A stretch of DNA of 13,533 nucleotides from Syntrophomonas sp. UBA1376 (GTDB lineage: Bacteria; Bacillota; Syntrophomonadia; Syntrophomonadales; Syntrophomonadaceae). The position numbers were made by a program, and so were the translations under genes. Below the pieces are notes generated by a model that searched no databases, was not told where the DNA came from, and worked only from the letters and a program-made list of their open reading frames with translations. The DNA lies in NCBI GenBank assembly GCA_002305535.1, contig DBRE01000067.1:5071-18603 (forward strand), read 5' to 3'. Of this stretch, positions 1 to 7,270 are shown piece after piece. The stretch's first letter is position 1. Every line of letters starts with the position of its first letter.

Positions 1-1606
1 CAATTTCTTCTAACAAGTTAACATATAGAAGCAGTTCCTCGCGGGAGGCAATATTGAGTTTGGAGTAGATATGCTTGCTGTGGGTTTTGATCGTATTGAT
101 ACTCAGGTGGAGCGTTTCTGCGATTTCTTTGGCCGTATGACCCTGGGCATAGAGGTCAAACACTGATCGTTCTGAGGGCGAGAGGGTCTCAGTGTTTCGG
201 ACAAACTCATCGAGCAGGGAAAAGGACAGGTTTTTTTGTTTGGCGCCCTCATACAACTCTTCATTGCGGTTGGCCAGGAATTCAATCAGATGGTCTATCT
301 CGGGTACCTTGGTTCGGGGAGCAGTACTCAAGTCGTCTGATTTGATAATATCCAGGCCAGTGGAGATGGGAGTCAAGAATCTTTGGCTGATAAATAATGA
401 AGCTATTATTCCCAATATGACCAGGAGCATCAGCAACCCTATCAATAGTAAATTAAACTGGGTTATGGAGGACACCATATCTTTTTCCGGAATCATAAGG
501 GCTGCGATCCACTGGTCATTGGCGAAGGCTGATCCTTGCGGATATAAGCGTATGGGGGTATGCATTCCCCAGAAGGAAGTATTTTCGTCCTGTTGGTAGG
601 TGTAAAAAGAACGCCGGTTTTTAGAAACGGTGAGAGGAGATTCGCTTTTTGACATTAGCCGGGATGAATAACCACCTGCCACCATGGCCTGCTGTAAGTT
701 GATACTGGAATCCTGATAAGGAGCCAAGACATAGAACAAGCTATTAGAATAGCTGGGTTGTGGCATATAAGATAGCTTAAAAAACATACTGCTTATATCT
801 AATCCACAAACACCGAATACATTACCTTGGGAATCGATCAAGGGCACTGAGCAGAGCATGACTTCTTCACTGGTTCCTGGCAAGGTTAGTAGCGGAGTCC
901 AATAATAGAGCCGTGATAAGGGCAACTCCTGGTGGGCGCGGGCCTTTTCCATGGGAAGATCGTAATAAGGAGCCTCACTAACATCAAACTCCATTCTCCA
1001 CTGGGTGTGCAGGTGCAGGGAGTTATTACGGCTCAGGCTGGGAAAGCCTCGCAGTACTATGATAGTAGGCTGAGAAGCATTGATTATATTTGGCTCCATG
1101 TTTTTCAAGTATAGGCCTGCTTTGGAGTTTTGCGAATTATGAAGAACGGGGTTAACGGTAGCATCCAATATAAAAAAGATGCCACTGCTTTGGGATTTTT
1201 CTAGGGAGAAGTAGGTAATATCCCACTGATCGGCTATGATTCTTTCCAATTTATCGGGGTGATTGGGTAGATCCGCAACTGATATTCCTAGCTGGCCTGC
1301 TTTTTCTTCAATATTACGTGATAATTCTTTAGAAAATTCAATAGCTTGAACAGAATGCTCCCCATATTGCTGAGAAATCTGTTCCGCAGTATGGAGGAGA
1401 TCGTTTTCCACCAGTTTCTCGCTCTCGGCCAGGCCGGCAGTAAAAGTACCGGTGATCAATAGTATAGCTATTACTCCCAATATAATGGTGATTACCACCA
1501 CAATTAAAAGTAGGAACAGTCTGATCCTCAAGGTTAAACCAGCTACAGCCGAATTCGTCAACTGCTCTTTAATATAATTGCCTTTTTGGCGCAATCTCTT
1601 ATTCAA
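1..1606 (-). CDS. Membrane-anchored dCache-type sensor with C-terminal LuxR helix-turn-helix (3' end beyond the window)
   Basis: The minus-strand frame stays open from 1606 to the window edge (535 codons), so the stop lies outside. It reads as a one-component transmembrane regulator. TM1 is at about residues 30-52 (LFLLLIVVVITIILGVIAIL). A long extracellular part follows, with the dCache-type signature IDSQGNVFGVCGLDI near residues 256-270. TM2 is at about 383-406. The C-terminal HTH at about 470-530 has the LuxR/FixJ pattern (LSPSERSVFDLYAQGHTAKE, then IKTHSKHIYSKL). No kinase or receiver domain lies between TM2 and the HTH, so ligand sensing would act directly on DNA binding at the membrane. 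The start is inferred: a TTG at 1604-1606, 26 bp after the solute-binding gene's stop, with only a weak GGGG as ribosome site. In-frame stop TAA precedes it, and no ATG precedes TM1. It is probably co-transcribed with the lipoprotein. Fold assignment is by motif reading. Confidence 0.85.
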   Translation of the reverse strand, partial: MNKRLRQKGNYIKEQLTNSAVAGLTLRIRLFLLLIVVVITIILGVIAILLITGTFTAGLAESEKLVENDLLHTAEQISQQYGEHSVQAIEFSKELSRNIEEKAGQLGISVADLPNHPDKLERIIADQWDITYFSLEKSQSSGIFFILDATVNPVLHNSQNSKAGLYLKNMEPNIINASQPTIIVLRGFPSLSRNNSLHLHTQWRMEFDVSEAPYYDLPMEKARAHQELPLSRLYYWTPLLTLPGTSEEVMLCSVPLIDSQGNVFGVCGLDISSMFFKLSYMPQPSYSNSLFYVLAPYQDSSINLQQAMVAGGYSSRLMSKSESPLTVSKNRRSFYTYQQDENTSFWGMHTPIRLYPQGSAFANDQWIAALMIPEKDMVSSITQFNLLLIGLLMLLVILGIIASLFISQRFLTPISTGLDIIKSDDLSTAPRTKVPEIDHLIEFLANRNEELYEGAKQKNLSFSLLDEFVRNTETLSPSERSVFDLYAQGHTAKEIAETLHLSINTIKTHSKHIYSKLNIASREELLLYVNLLEEI

Positions 1607-1632
1607 TGGAAACAGCCCCGTTATTAATAAAA

Positions 1633-3009
1633 TTAGCCCTTAGAAAGCCTATTCATAAAATCCTCTAGGCCAGCAGGTGCTACGTTTTCATCACTGCCAA
1701 TAAGATGATTTAAATAAGAGGCGCGGGAATTTGCGGTAACATCTCTAAGTTGGCTTTCATATTCCTGCTGCAGGTCATCGATTCCATCAAATAAGGGAGG
1801 AATATAAAACTCATACTCTTGCTGCATTATCCTGCCGGCTTGCAGCACCCTCTTTATATTTTCATCCGGCACGTTGGCGATCTCTTTAGACATGATTTCG
1901 CCAAAGGCTACCTCGGTTACAGGGAGATAGCCGGTAGATGAAACAAATTTCAGGTTATTCTCCGGACTGGTGAACCATTTTAGAAAAACCCCTGCGGCAT
2001 ATTCCTTTTCCGGGGTAGACTTTATCACGCACATGCCGGCACCTCTTTGCATGGCGGCCTTTTGGCCACCTTCAAAGACCGGATAGGGAAGGATGGCCAG
2101 TTCAGCTGGTTCCGAAGTATTATCTGCATAAGTTACCGTGGGAGAGAAGAATAATACACCGGCAGTTGATCCGGTCGAGCATACAATATCACCGGTTTTA
2201 GCCAAGTCGGTGGCATAGCCGTCGAAAATTGCAAACTGGCCCAAGACGGCTGATTGGTAATAACAATCCCATACCCTTTTATATTGGGAGGTGCTTAAGT
2301 CAAATTGGCCGTTGCTGATGAACTCAGCTCCCATCTGCTTACAGCCTATTAGAGAAAAATTGAACAGCGAATCAGCGATGTAAAACGTTTTGCCGTCATT
2401 AGCAATTTCAGGTGTTTGCTGGTCAGTCCAATCATAATAAAGTGCTGCCGTGCGGGCAATACCCTCAAAGGTAGCGAGATCCTCAATTTTAGCTCCCGTG
2501 GCCTGGGCGAACCTATTGAATAAGGTGGTATTAACAAATAATACTTCGGTTGATTTAGCGGTGGGGAAGACATATAAACTGTCGCCTATTATGCGCCCCT
2601 CCTCCAAAAATTCCGGAACATAGGCCGACAGCTCCTGGGCAGAAAAATGACTGTTCAGATCAACTAAAAGCCCTTCTTCCGCCATAATGAGCGCGGTTTT
2701 GGGATAGGCGGTAGTAATATCAGGTAGGCCCGGTGCCCCCGGGTCATTATGGGCAGCCATAGTGAGTTTTTCGTGCAGAGTGGCGCTTCCGGAAATAGAA
2801 GTAACATTGATAATGATACCTTCTTCCGCGCCAATGGTTCCGTTAAACTCATCCACCATATTGTCCATAGTGTCTTTAAGCTGACCACCGTAGTTATGCC
2901 ATAGATTAAGGGTCACGGGGTTGGATGGATCGAGTTGTGCCCCACGGTCGCATCCAGTTATTGTACAGACCATGATAAACAATAACAAAATAGAAATGTT
3001 TCTTTTCAT
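1633..3009 (-). CDS. Extracellular solute-binding lipoprotein (ABC family 1-like)
   Basis: 458 residues. The N-terminus is a lipoprotein signal peptide: basic MKRN, a hydrophobic stretch, and lipobox ITGC with the lipidated cysteine at residue 20. The mature part opens with NLWHNYGGQL and continues with motifs of the carbohydrate-type family 1 binding proteins: GLPDITTAYPKTALIMAEEG near 90-110, and GAGMCVIKSTPEKEYAAGVF with FLKWFTSPENN near 340-370. It should therefore sit on the outer membrane face and bind a small solute, probably a sugar or similar; the ligand cannot be read from sequence. The start has an AAGAGG ribosome site about 10 bases upstream. No permease or ATPase follows; the next gene is the dCache-LuxR regulator 26 bp downstream. 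Either it works with a transporter encoded elsewhere, or it presents ligand to that sensor, as periplasmic binding proteins do for some sensors. Family assignment is strong, role is inference. Confidence 0.9.
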   Translation of the reverse strand: MKRNISILLLFIMVCTITGCDRGAQLDPSNPVTLNLWHNYGGQLKDTMDNMVDEFNGTIGAEEGIIINVTSISGSATLHEKLTMAAHNDPGAPGLPDITTAYPKTALIMAEEGLLVDLNSHFSAQELSAYVPEFLEEGRIIGDSLYVFPTAKSTEVLFVNTTLFNRFAQATGAKIEDLATFEGIARTAALYYDWTDQQTPEIANDGKTFYIADSLFNFSLIGCKQMGAEFISNGQFDLSTSQYKRVWDCYYQSAVLGQFAIFDGYATDLAKTGDIVCSTGSTAGVLFFSPTVTYADNTSEPAELAILPYPVFEGGQKAAMQRGAGMCVIKSTPEKEYAAGVFLKWFTSPENNLKFVSSTGYLPVTEVAFGEIMSKEIANVPDENIKRVLQAGRIMQQEYEFYIPPLFDGIDDLQQEYESQLRDVTANSRASYLNHLIGSDENVAPAGLEDFMNRLSKG

Positions 3010-3077
3010 GTTCGAAATTGCCTCTTTATAATTGATAATTCTCGATGCATAACAATTTGCTAGATCTACACAAAATA

Positions 3078-3105
3078 CCTTCTTTTTACTTCTTTTTTAC
3101 TTTCG
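3078..3105. repeat. Pyrimidine-rich imperfect direct repeat
   Basis: On the plus strand the sequence runs as two near-copies of CTTCTTTTTACTTC, a T/C-rich block read as A/G-rich on the minus strand. It lies in the 5' leader region of the solute-binding gene, 70-95 bases upstream of its start. Function is unknown; it could be an UP-like element for a minus-strand promoter or a purine-rich leader element. Confidence 0.4.
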
Positions 3106-3135
3106 TATTACCTTTTTGAAAGATACACTCGCTAC

Positions 3136-3184
3136 TCAGGTCACTCTTCAGGTGATTTTTTGATTAATCACCCTGGGGGTGATT
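3136..3184. promoter_or_regulatory. Cluster of GGTGATT half-sites (probable operator)
   Basis: Three copies of GGTGATT/AATCACC lie within 34 bp: GGTGATT at 3151-3157, AATCACCC at 3166-3173 and GGGTGATT at 3177-3184. The last two form a perfect 8-bp inverted repeat around a 3-base centre. TGATTAATCA at 3161-3170 is a perfect 10-bp palindrome. A weaker direct repeat adds TCAGGTCACT (3136-3145) before TCAGGTGATT (3148-3157). The cluster lies between divergent genes: the solute-binding/LuxR-type pair on the minus strand and the small membrane protein on the plus strand. It ends exactly at the -35 position of the candidate plus-strand promoter, the usual place for an activator. The repeats are seen directly; the assignment as operator, perhaps for the adjacent LuxR-type protein, is inference. 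It is not a terminator, since no gene ends here. Confidence 0.55.
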
Positions 3185-3211
3185 ACTTCTGCAGCATACT
3201 AGGCATATAGT
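3183..3211 (+). promoter_or_regulatory. Candidate promoter for the small membrane protein operon
   Basis: TATAGT at 3206-3211 matches the -10 consensus in five of six bases. At a 17-base spacing the -35 position holds TTACTT (3183-3188), a poor match. A weak -35 box touching the repeat cluster fits an activator-dependent promoter. Inference from spacing and consensus only. Confidence 0.35.
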
Positions 3212-3263
3212 TTTGATAGATTCGGAACTGCCGAAAATATTTAAAAAGCGGAGGTTTTATTTT

Positions 3264-3602
3264 ATGACGAGTGTGGAGACTAATGCAGCCCCTGTTTTCA
3301 CCCCGGAAGATGTTGAAGGGAACAAGGTCATGGCAGGACTAGCCTACATCCTCTTTTTCCTACCTCTGGTGGTCTGCCCGGATTCCCCCTTTGGCAGGTA
3401 CCATGCCAACCAGGGTTTGCTGTTGCTTTTACTGGGACTGGGAGGAAGCATCATTTTAAGTATTATTCCAATTATTGGTTGGATACTGCTGCCCTTTTTC
3501 GGGCTCTTTGTTTTCGTGCTAGCTATTATGGGACTCATTAATGGTTTTGGCGGAAAAGGTAAGCCCCTGCCGCTCATTGGCAAGTATCAGCTTATAAAGT
3601 AA
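3264..3602 (+). CDS. Small membrane protein, DUF4870-like
   Basis: 112 residues from the ATG at 3264, chosen because GCGGAGG at 3248-3254 sits 9 bases upstream; an in-frame start at 3213 would add 17 residues without a ribosome site. After a short acidic N-terminus there are three hydrophobic segments at about residues 23-38, 52-75 and 78-95. Between the first two lies a polar loop with FGRYHANQG at 43-51, the signature I associate with DUF4870-type proteins, in which a His-x-Asn-Gln-Gly follows the first helix. The C-terminal tail (GKGKPLPLIGKY) is basic. The family has no established biochemical role. The gene is first in a plus-strand block, 40 bp ahead of a lipoprotein gene, and probably shares its transcript. 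Confidence 0.85.
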   Translation: MTSVETNAAPVFTPEDVEGNKVMAGLAYILFFLPLVVCPDSPFGRYHANQGLLLLLLGLGGSIILSIIPIIGWILLPFFGLFVFVLAIMGLINGFGGKGKPLPLIGKYQLIK

Positions 3603-3642
3603 TTCGTATTAGATGGGGAAGCATAAGGAAAGAGGGATGGTT

Positions 3643-4152
3643 ATGGCCAAAAAAATAATAGTTGCTTTTTTAATGGCTTTTATGGTGGTGGCTTTGGTCG
3701 GCTGCGGAGCCCAGGAAAAGATGGAAGACAAAATTGCCGAATCAGTCACTGAAGGCGTAATAAACAAAGCCCTCGATGGAGAGGGTAAGGTAAACATAGA
3801 TGGTGATAAAATAACTGTTGAAGGCCAGGATGGAGAAGAATTTACCTTCGGAGAAGTTGACTGGCCGAGTGATGGTGCCGCTCAGCAGATCCCGCAGCCA
3901 AACAAAGGCAAAGTCGTATCAGCTATGAACGCAGAAGAATTCTGTTTGATCACGTTGGAAGAGGTTGAAGCCGGAGTCTTTGAGAACTATCTGGAGGATA
4001 TAAAGGGCGAAGGGTTTACTAATGATTCTGTAGAGTTTACCAGTGATAGCAGCTACACTTACAGTGCCAGCAAGGATGAAAATAACAAGATCTCGCTCAT
4101 GTATGATTCCGAAGCGCAATCCTTGACCATTACCTACGAGATCAGTGAATAA
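3643..4152 (+). CDS. Lipoprotein of unknown function (DUF6591-like)
   Basis: 169 residues from the ATG at 3643. The purine-rich AGGAAAGAGGG at 3626-3636 is well spaced for this ATG, but too close for the ATG at 3637 and downstream of the one at 3613. The N-terminus is a lipoprotein signal (MAKKIIVAFLMAFMVVALVGC) with lipobox LVGC and the lipidated cysteine at residue 21. The mature protein is acidic. It begins with a helical Lys/Glu-rich stretch, then VNIDGDKITVEGQDGEEFTF, likely a beta hairpin, then a C-terminal region rich in Ser, Thr and Tyr. The overall pattern, including WPSDGAAQQIP and a later YTYSASKDENN, recalls small clostridial lipoproteins of the DUF6591 type; this is a recollection of pattern, not a search. 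No function is assigned. A hairpin follows the stop. Confidence 0.8.
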   Translation: MAKKIIVAFLMAFMVVALVGCGAQEKMEDKIAESVTEGVINKALDGEGKVNIDGDKITVEGQDGEEFTFGEVDWPSDGAAQQIPQPNKGKVVSAMNAEEFCLITLEEVEAGVFENYLEDIKGEGFTNDSVEFTSDSSYTYSASKDENNKISLMYDSEAQSLTITYEISE

Positions 4153-4174
4153 GTCTAATAGGCAATAGGAAACG

Positions 4175-4203
4175 ATGGCGGCAGGTCAAAAACCTGTCGC
4201 CAT
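4175..4203 (+). terminator. Hairpin after the lipoprotein gene
   Basis: ATGGCGGCAGGT (4175-4186) pairs with ACCTGTCGCCAT (4192-4203), 12 pairs with one G-U, around a CAAAA loop. It lies 22 bp after the stop. Only three T residues follow, so it is a weak intrinsic terminator or attenuator. Confidence 0.55.
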
Positions 4204-4232
4204 TTAGCGATCAAGGACTTATTAGGGGAATT

Positions 4233-4704
4233 ATGCCGAAAAGAATTATATTACTCATAATTTGTCTAGTGCTACTTGTGCCGGGAATGGCCTATGCTAA
4301 TGAAGAAAACTATCCTAGTACTCTCGACAAACCAGTCAGTTTATCAATTCGCCAGCGAAAGCGGGGGCATTATCTTTGGAAAAGCAGGGGATATGCTAGC
4401 CGACGATTTAGACGTGGATCCTATTGATGAAGGTGGCTGGGGAGAAGTAAACATCAAGCAGAATACTTATTATTTCCGCATATATTATAAGATGACAGCT
4501 GATTTTCCAGACCAGAAGTATATTTCCAGTTGGGCAGTGGAAGCCACCAAATATATGTCCAAGCGGGGCATTATTAAAGGAGATACCAAAGGCAATTTCA
4601 TGCCTAAAGCCATCACCACAGCCCAAGAGGCAGCTGGATATGGCATGGCTTCTCGAGAAGCTGCCGTAATGATGGCAGTAAGGAGTTACGAGGCTGTACG
4701 CTGA
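4233..4704 (+). pseudogene. Frameshifted SLH-domain surface protein remnant
   Basis: The ATG at 4233 has AGGGG at 4224-4228 and encodes a clear signal peptide (MPKRIILLIICLVLLVPGMAYA). That frame then turns basic and atypical (SIRQRKRGHYLWKS) and stops at 4427. The +1 frame is protein-like from about 4340 to 4704. It ends in one SLH repeat, at FPDQKYISSWAVEATKYMS, GIIKGDTKGNFMPK, then ASREAAVMMAVRSYE with the Arg-Glu of the TRAE-type motif. The downstream frame has no credible ribosome site; its first possible start is a TTG at 4276 inside the signal peptide. The simplest reading is one secreted SLH protein broken by a frameshift between about 4310 and 4350. It has one SLH repeat where three are usual, so an internal deletion is also likely. 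Alternatives are a sequencing error or programmed frameshifting; no slippery heptamer stands out. Confidence 0.65.
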
Positions 4705-4720
4705 TCACTGGATCGCAAAC

Positions 4721-4756
4721 CCTGGGGAGAGCAGGTGCAAGGCTGATCTCTCCGGG
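4721..4756 (+). other. Hairpin in the leader of the SLH gene
   Basis: GGAGAGCAG (4726-4734) pairs with CTG (4743-4745) and CTCTCC (4748-4753) with a two-base bulge, leaving an 8-base loop. It lies between the frameshifted gene and the ribosome site of the next gene. No T-run follows. It may be a weak terminator or leader structure. Confidence 0.35.
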
Positions 4757-4774
4757 TGCATGGGGAGGATGATT

Positions 4775-5905
4775 ATGAGAAAAAAATTGGCCATAGCACT
4801 GTTGTTGTTGGCATTTCTGTTCCTGGGGGTCGTCCCAGTCCAGGCGAATGGTTATCAGGGAGCCAGTCAGTGGGCAGTGACAGAGCTAGATAAGGCATGG
4901 GAGTATGGGTTGATCACAGAGCGGGTTCGCAATCAAATGAATGCTCCTCTAACCAGAGAAGAATTTGCTGAGATCGCGGTTAAGCTTTATGAAAAAGGAA
5001 CCGGGCATGTGGTTGAAGCAGGTAGTATGGGGGTATTTTCTGACACCAGCAATCCGGAAATCATAAAAGCGTATGACCTGGGTATTGTAAGTGGAACCGA
5101 TACAGCTAGAAGCCTTTTTTCCCCGCATGCTTTGATCAGCAGGGAGCAGGTAGCCACCATGTTGTACCGAACTATTCAGGCTATGGGAGCCATCGAAGAC
5201 GGTGTTGCCTTTGCTGTTTTCATGGATTCTGACCAAATTTCCCCTTATGCCCAGGAAGCTGTGCATTACATGGGGGGATGGGAACTGATCAAAGGATCAG
5301 ACTATCGCTTTCATCCAAAAGGGACTTGTACCAGGGAGATGGCGGTTTTGATTGCGGTTCGGGTTTACGAAAGTGCTGAGACGTTCGATCCGCTGCCTAT
5401 GGATAGCAATGACTACAGCTATTATGATAATGGAGATGAATATAGCAATTACGGTAATGGAGATGACTCCAGTTATTACGGTAATGGAGATGATTCCAGC
5501 TTTGATGCGGGTAATAACAATTACGATCCGGGATATGATCCGGGTTACCCGATGCCGACTTCAAAGCTGCCCGATAATATGAGTGCACTGATCCCGCTTT
5601 TGCCAGATGCGCAGATAGGCTATGTAGATAAATGGGATGGGGGAGACGGCACCGTAATGTATGCAACCTCCTACAGTATTAGCGACGCTTGGAAATTTTA
5701 TCGTGATCCACACTTGTATAGCGAATGCAAATTGGTAGAGGAAGGCGAAATAGGAGGAGTGCCTACGATATCAGTACAGACAAATGGTTTACACTATCTT
5801 ATCAGTATTAGTGAGAATACCGGCGAAGGACCACCTACCGCGATTCAAATAATGGTTTTTTGGCATATGTATGTGGAAGGAGTATCAGCGTTTCCTGGGC
5901 GTTGA
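4775..5905 (+). CDS. Secreted S-layer-homology (SLH) domain protein
   Basis: 376 residues from the ATG at 4775, selected because GGGGAGG at 4762-4768 is 6 bases upstream; the ATGs at 4760 and 4769 overlap that site. A signal peptide (MRKKLAIALLLLAFLFLGVV, cleavage likely after VQA near 24) is followed by three SLH repeats at about 30-78, 89-140 and 150-205, each closing with a TRAE-like motif (LTREEFAEIAV, ISREQVATMLY, CTREMAVLIAV). Such triplets bind pyruvylated secondary cell-wall polymer, so the protein should be anchored on the wall. Residues 212-260 form a low-complexity linker of Asp, Asn, Gly, Tyr and Ser, with three 9-residue repeats. About 110 residues of unrecognised domain follow, starting near LPDAQIGYVDKWDGGDGT. 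SLH at the N-terminus with a C-terminal cargo is a normal layout. It may be paralogous to the broken gene just upstream. Confidence 0.9.
   Translation: MRKKLAIALLLLAFLFLGVVPVQANGYQGASQWAVTELDKAWEYGLITERVRNQMNAPLTREEFAEIAVKLYEKGTGHVVEAGSMGVFSDTSNPEIIKAYDLGIVSGTDTARSLFSPHALISREQVATMLYRTIQAMGAIEDGVAFAVFMDSDQISPYAQEAVHYMGGWELIKGSDYRFHPKGTCTREMAVLIAVRVYESAETFDPLPMDSNDYSYYDNGDEYSNYGNGDDSSYYGNGDDSSFDAGNNNYDPGYDPGYPMPTSKLPDNMSALIPLLPDAQIGYVDKWDGGDGTVMYATSYSISDAWKFYRDPHLYSECKLVEEGEIGGVPTISVQTNGLHYLISISENTGEGPPTAIQIMVFWHMYVEGVSAFPGR
5417..5497 (+). repeat. Three tandem 27-bp repeats inside the SLH gene
   Basis: Units at 5417-5443, 5444-5470 and 5471-5497 share the core TAATGGAGATGA and encode YYDNGDEYS-, NYGNGDDSS- and YYGNGDDSS-like 9-mers. 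Units two and three are most alike. A decayed fourth copy begins at 5498. In-frame repeat units of this type can change in number by slippage without breaking the protein. Confidence 0.85.
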
Positions 5906-5949
5906 TAGGATTTCCCTGCCTCGAAATCACCGAATAGCTCAGTATTAAA

Positions 5950-6015
5950 ATAGGGAAAGTTTAGACTGTGCCCGATAAAGCTTTCAGTACTCAGGCGCAG
6001 GAGAACTTTCCCTTT
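5950..6015. terminator. Long bipartite hairpin between convergent genes
   Basis: AGGGAAAGTT (5952-5961) pairs perfectly with AACTTTCCCT (6004-6013). Inside it, CTGTGCC pairs with GGCGCAG (5994-6000) with one wobble, after a small internal loop. The remaining loop contains AAAGCTTT. Short T-runs lie on the exit side for each direction. The hairpin lies between the SLH gene stop and the stop of the convergent MoeA-like gene, so a bidirectional terminator is the best reading. Confidence 0.55.
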
Positions 6016-6057
6016 GTATCTGAAGCAATTTGCGATAAAGCCCTGAGAAACAAGAGT

Positions 6058-7254
6058 TTATTGTCCAGTCAGTATCAGGGTAACTGGCGACCCGGCGGAT
6101 AGTTCTGATTGCCCTTCAGGAATTTCGATTAAAGCATTATAGTCGATCAGTGAATGGATCATGCTGGACTTTTGGCCAGGCAGGATCTCTGCCACCCACC
6201 CATCCTCGCTCCAATAGGTTTTTGCCCGCAGAAAGCGGGGCACTGCCTGGGGACTGAAAGTAAAAGCATTCCGGCAAACAGCTGTGATACGAGATGATTT
6301 CGAAGTGAGGCCTTGCATTTGGCGAATAGCGCGAGAGGCTATTAGTTCATAGCCCACTGCACAAGCTGCTGGATTGCCGGCCAAGCATAGAATTGGAGTA
6401 TTACCCAACATAGCCGCTCCGGTATGCGAGCCGGGCTGCATTTTTACCCCCCAAAATAGTGGGGTAGCCTGCCACTTTCTCAGCAGATCAAGAGCTTCAC
6501 ATTCATCGGTGGCATAAGTGCCCCCTACGGTAATAATCAGGTCAGTTTGTGCCAATAGGTTCGCCTTGATATCATTATTTTCGAGCCAGGGAGAGAAATG
6601 GCCTGATATGGTTCCGCCGTCTCGACTGACCAGATACTTTAGCAGGGGGCTGTTGCTGTCAGGTATCTGACCTGAACCTATAAGCTCAGGCATCGACACC
6701 ACATGGGGGGCTAAACCTAAAATGGCTACTCGGGGCTTCTTATATACCAGCACTTGGCTGATCCCGCAGGCAGTCAAAGCTGAGACTAGTCCACCGGTGA
6801 TGCGGGTTCCGGCCTTCGCCAGCATATCACCTTTGGCCAGGTCTTCTCCAGGCTGTTTGATATTCCAGTTGGGGTGAATAGGTTTGGGTAATATGAATGC
6901 ATTCTTTTCTATATGCACCTGTTCATGAGGGATCACAGCCGCAGTCCCTGGTGGCACTGGTGCTCCTGTCAATATCCCTACTGTTTCACCAGGTTTCAGG
7001 TTTTCAGTAACGGTATGGCCAAAAGGCAAATAATACTTGATAACAACTGGTGACAACTCCTGCAAATCGTCCTGGTGCAGTGCAAATCCATCCACGGCCG
7101 CCTGTGCGACGGGAGGAACATGATCAGTTGCGTATATGTCATGAGCAGCGGTGCGGCCATAAGCATCATCTATTCTTACCAACTCAGCTGGTAAAGGGGT
7201 AATGGATTCTCGCAGAATTTGCTGAGCTTCAGCCAAGCTAATATCAGTTATCAA
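6058..7254 (-). CDS. moeA: Divergent MoeA-like molybdopterin molybdenumtransferase
   Basis: 398 residues from the TTG at 7252-7254, chosen because GGAGG (7261-7265) lies 6 bases upstream; the further ATG at 7287 overlaps the previous gene and lacks a site. MoeA inserts molybdate into adenylylated molybdopterin. Seen here: an N-terminal region with VPPVAQAAVDGFAL, matching the family's PP-x-SAMDGYA segment near 45-60; GTAAVIPHEQV in domain II; a MoCF-type domain with GQIPDSNSPLLKYL near 200-215, ITVGGTYATDECEALDLL near 245-260 and LCLAGNPAACAVGYEL near 290-305. Length is normal. Several family hallmarks are altered: the TGDEL motif reads LAPHVV, GGVSVG reads GGTYAT, and KPGKP reads QPGSH. It is the third gene of the molybdoenzyme operon, 16 bp after the second. 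It may be a specialised or impaired MoeA. Confidence 0.82.
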   Translation of the reverse strand: MITDISLAEAQQILRESITPLPAELVRIDDAYGRTAAHDIYATDHVPPVAQAAVDGFALHQDDLQELSPVVIKYYLPFGHTVTENLKPGETVGILTGAPVPPGTAAVIPHEQVHIEKNAFILPKPIHPNWNIKQPGEDLAKGDMLAKAGTRITGGLVSALTACGISQVLVYKKPRVAILGLAPHVVSMPELIGSGQIPDSNSPLLKYLVSRDGGTISGHFSPWLENNDIKANLLAQTDLIITVGGTYATDECEALDLLRKWQATPLFWGVKMQPGSHTGAAMLGNTPILCLAGNPAACAVGYELIASRAIRQMQGLTSKSSRITAVCRNAFTFSPQAVPRFLRAKTYWSEDGWVAEILPGQKSSMIHSLIDYNALIEIPEGQSELSAGSPVTLILTGQ

Positions 7255-7270
7255 GAGCCACCTCCGTGAT

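Noticed and set aside
192..599. 135-codon plus-strand open frame
   Set aside because: It is antisense to the dCache-LuxR regulator, whose TM2 and HTH are clear in the minus frame.
3166..3184. Terminator for a preceding gene
   Set aside because: Both flanking genes are transcribed away from this site, so nothing needs terminating here; a regulatory site is more likely.
4949..5266. 105-codon minus-strand open frame
   Set aside because: It is antisense to the SLH repeats, which are unmistakable on the plus strand.
5417..5497. CRISPR-like direct repeats
   Set aside because: Units are contiguous, without spacers, and in frame in a protein linker.
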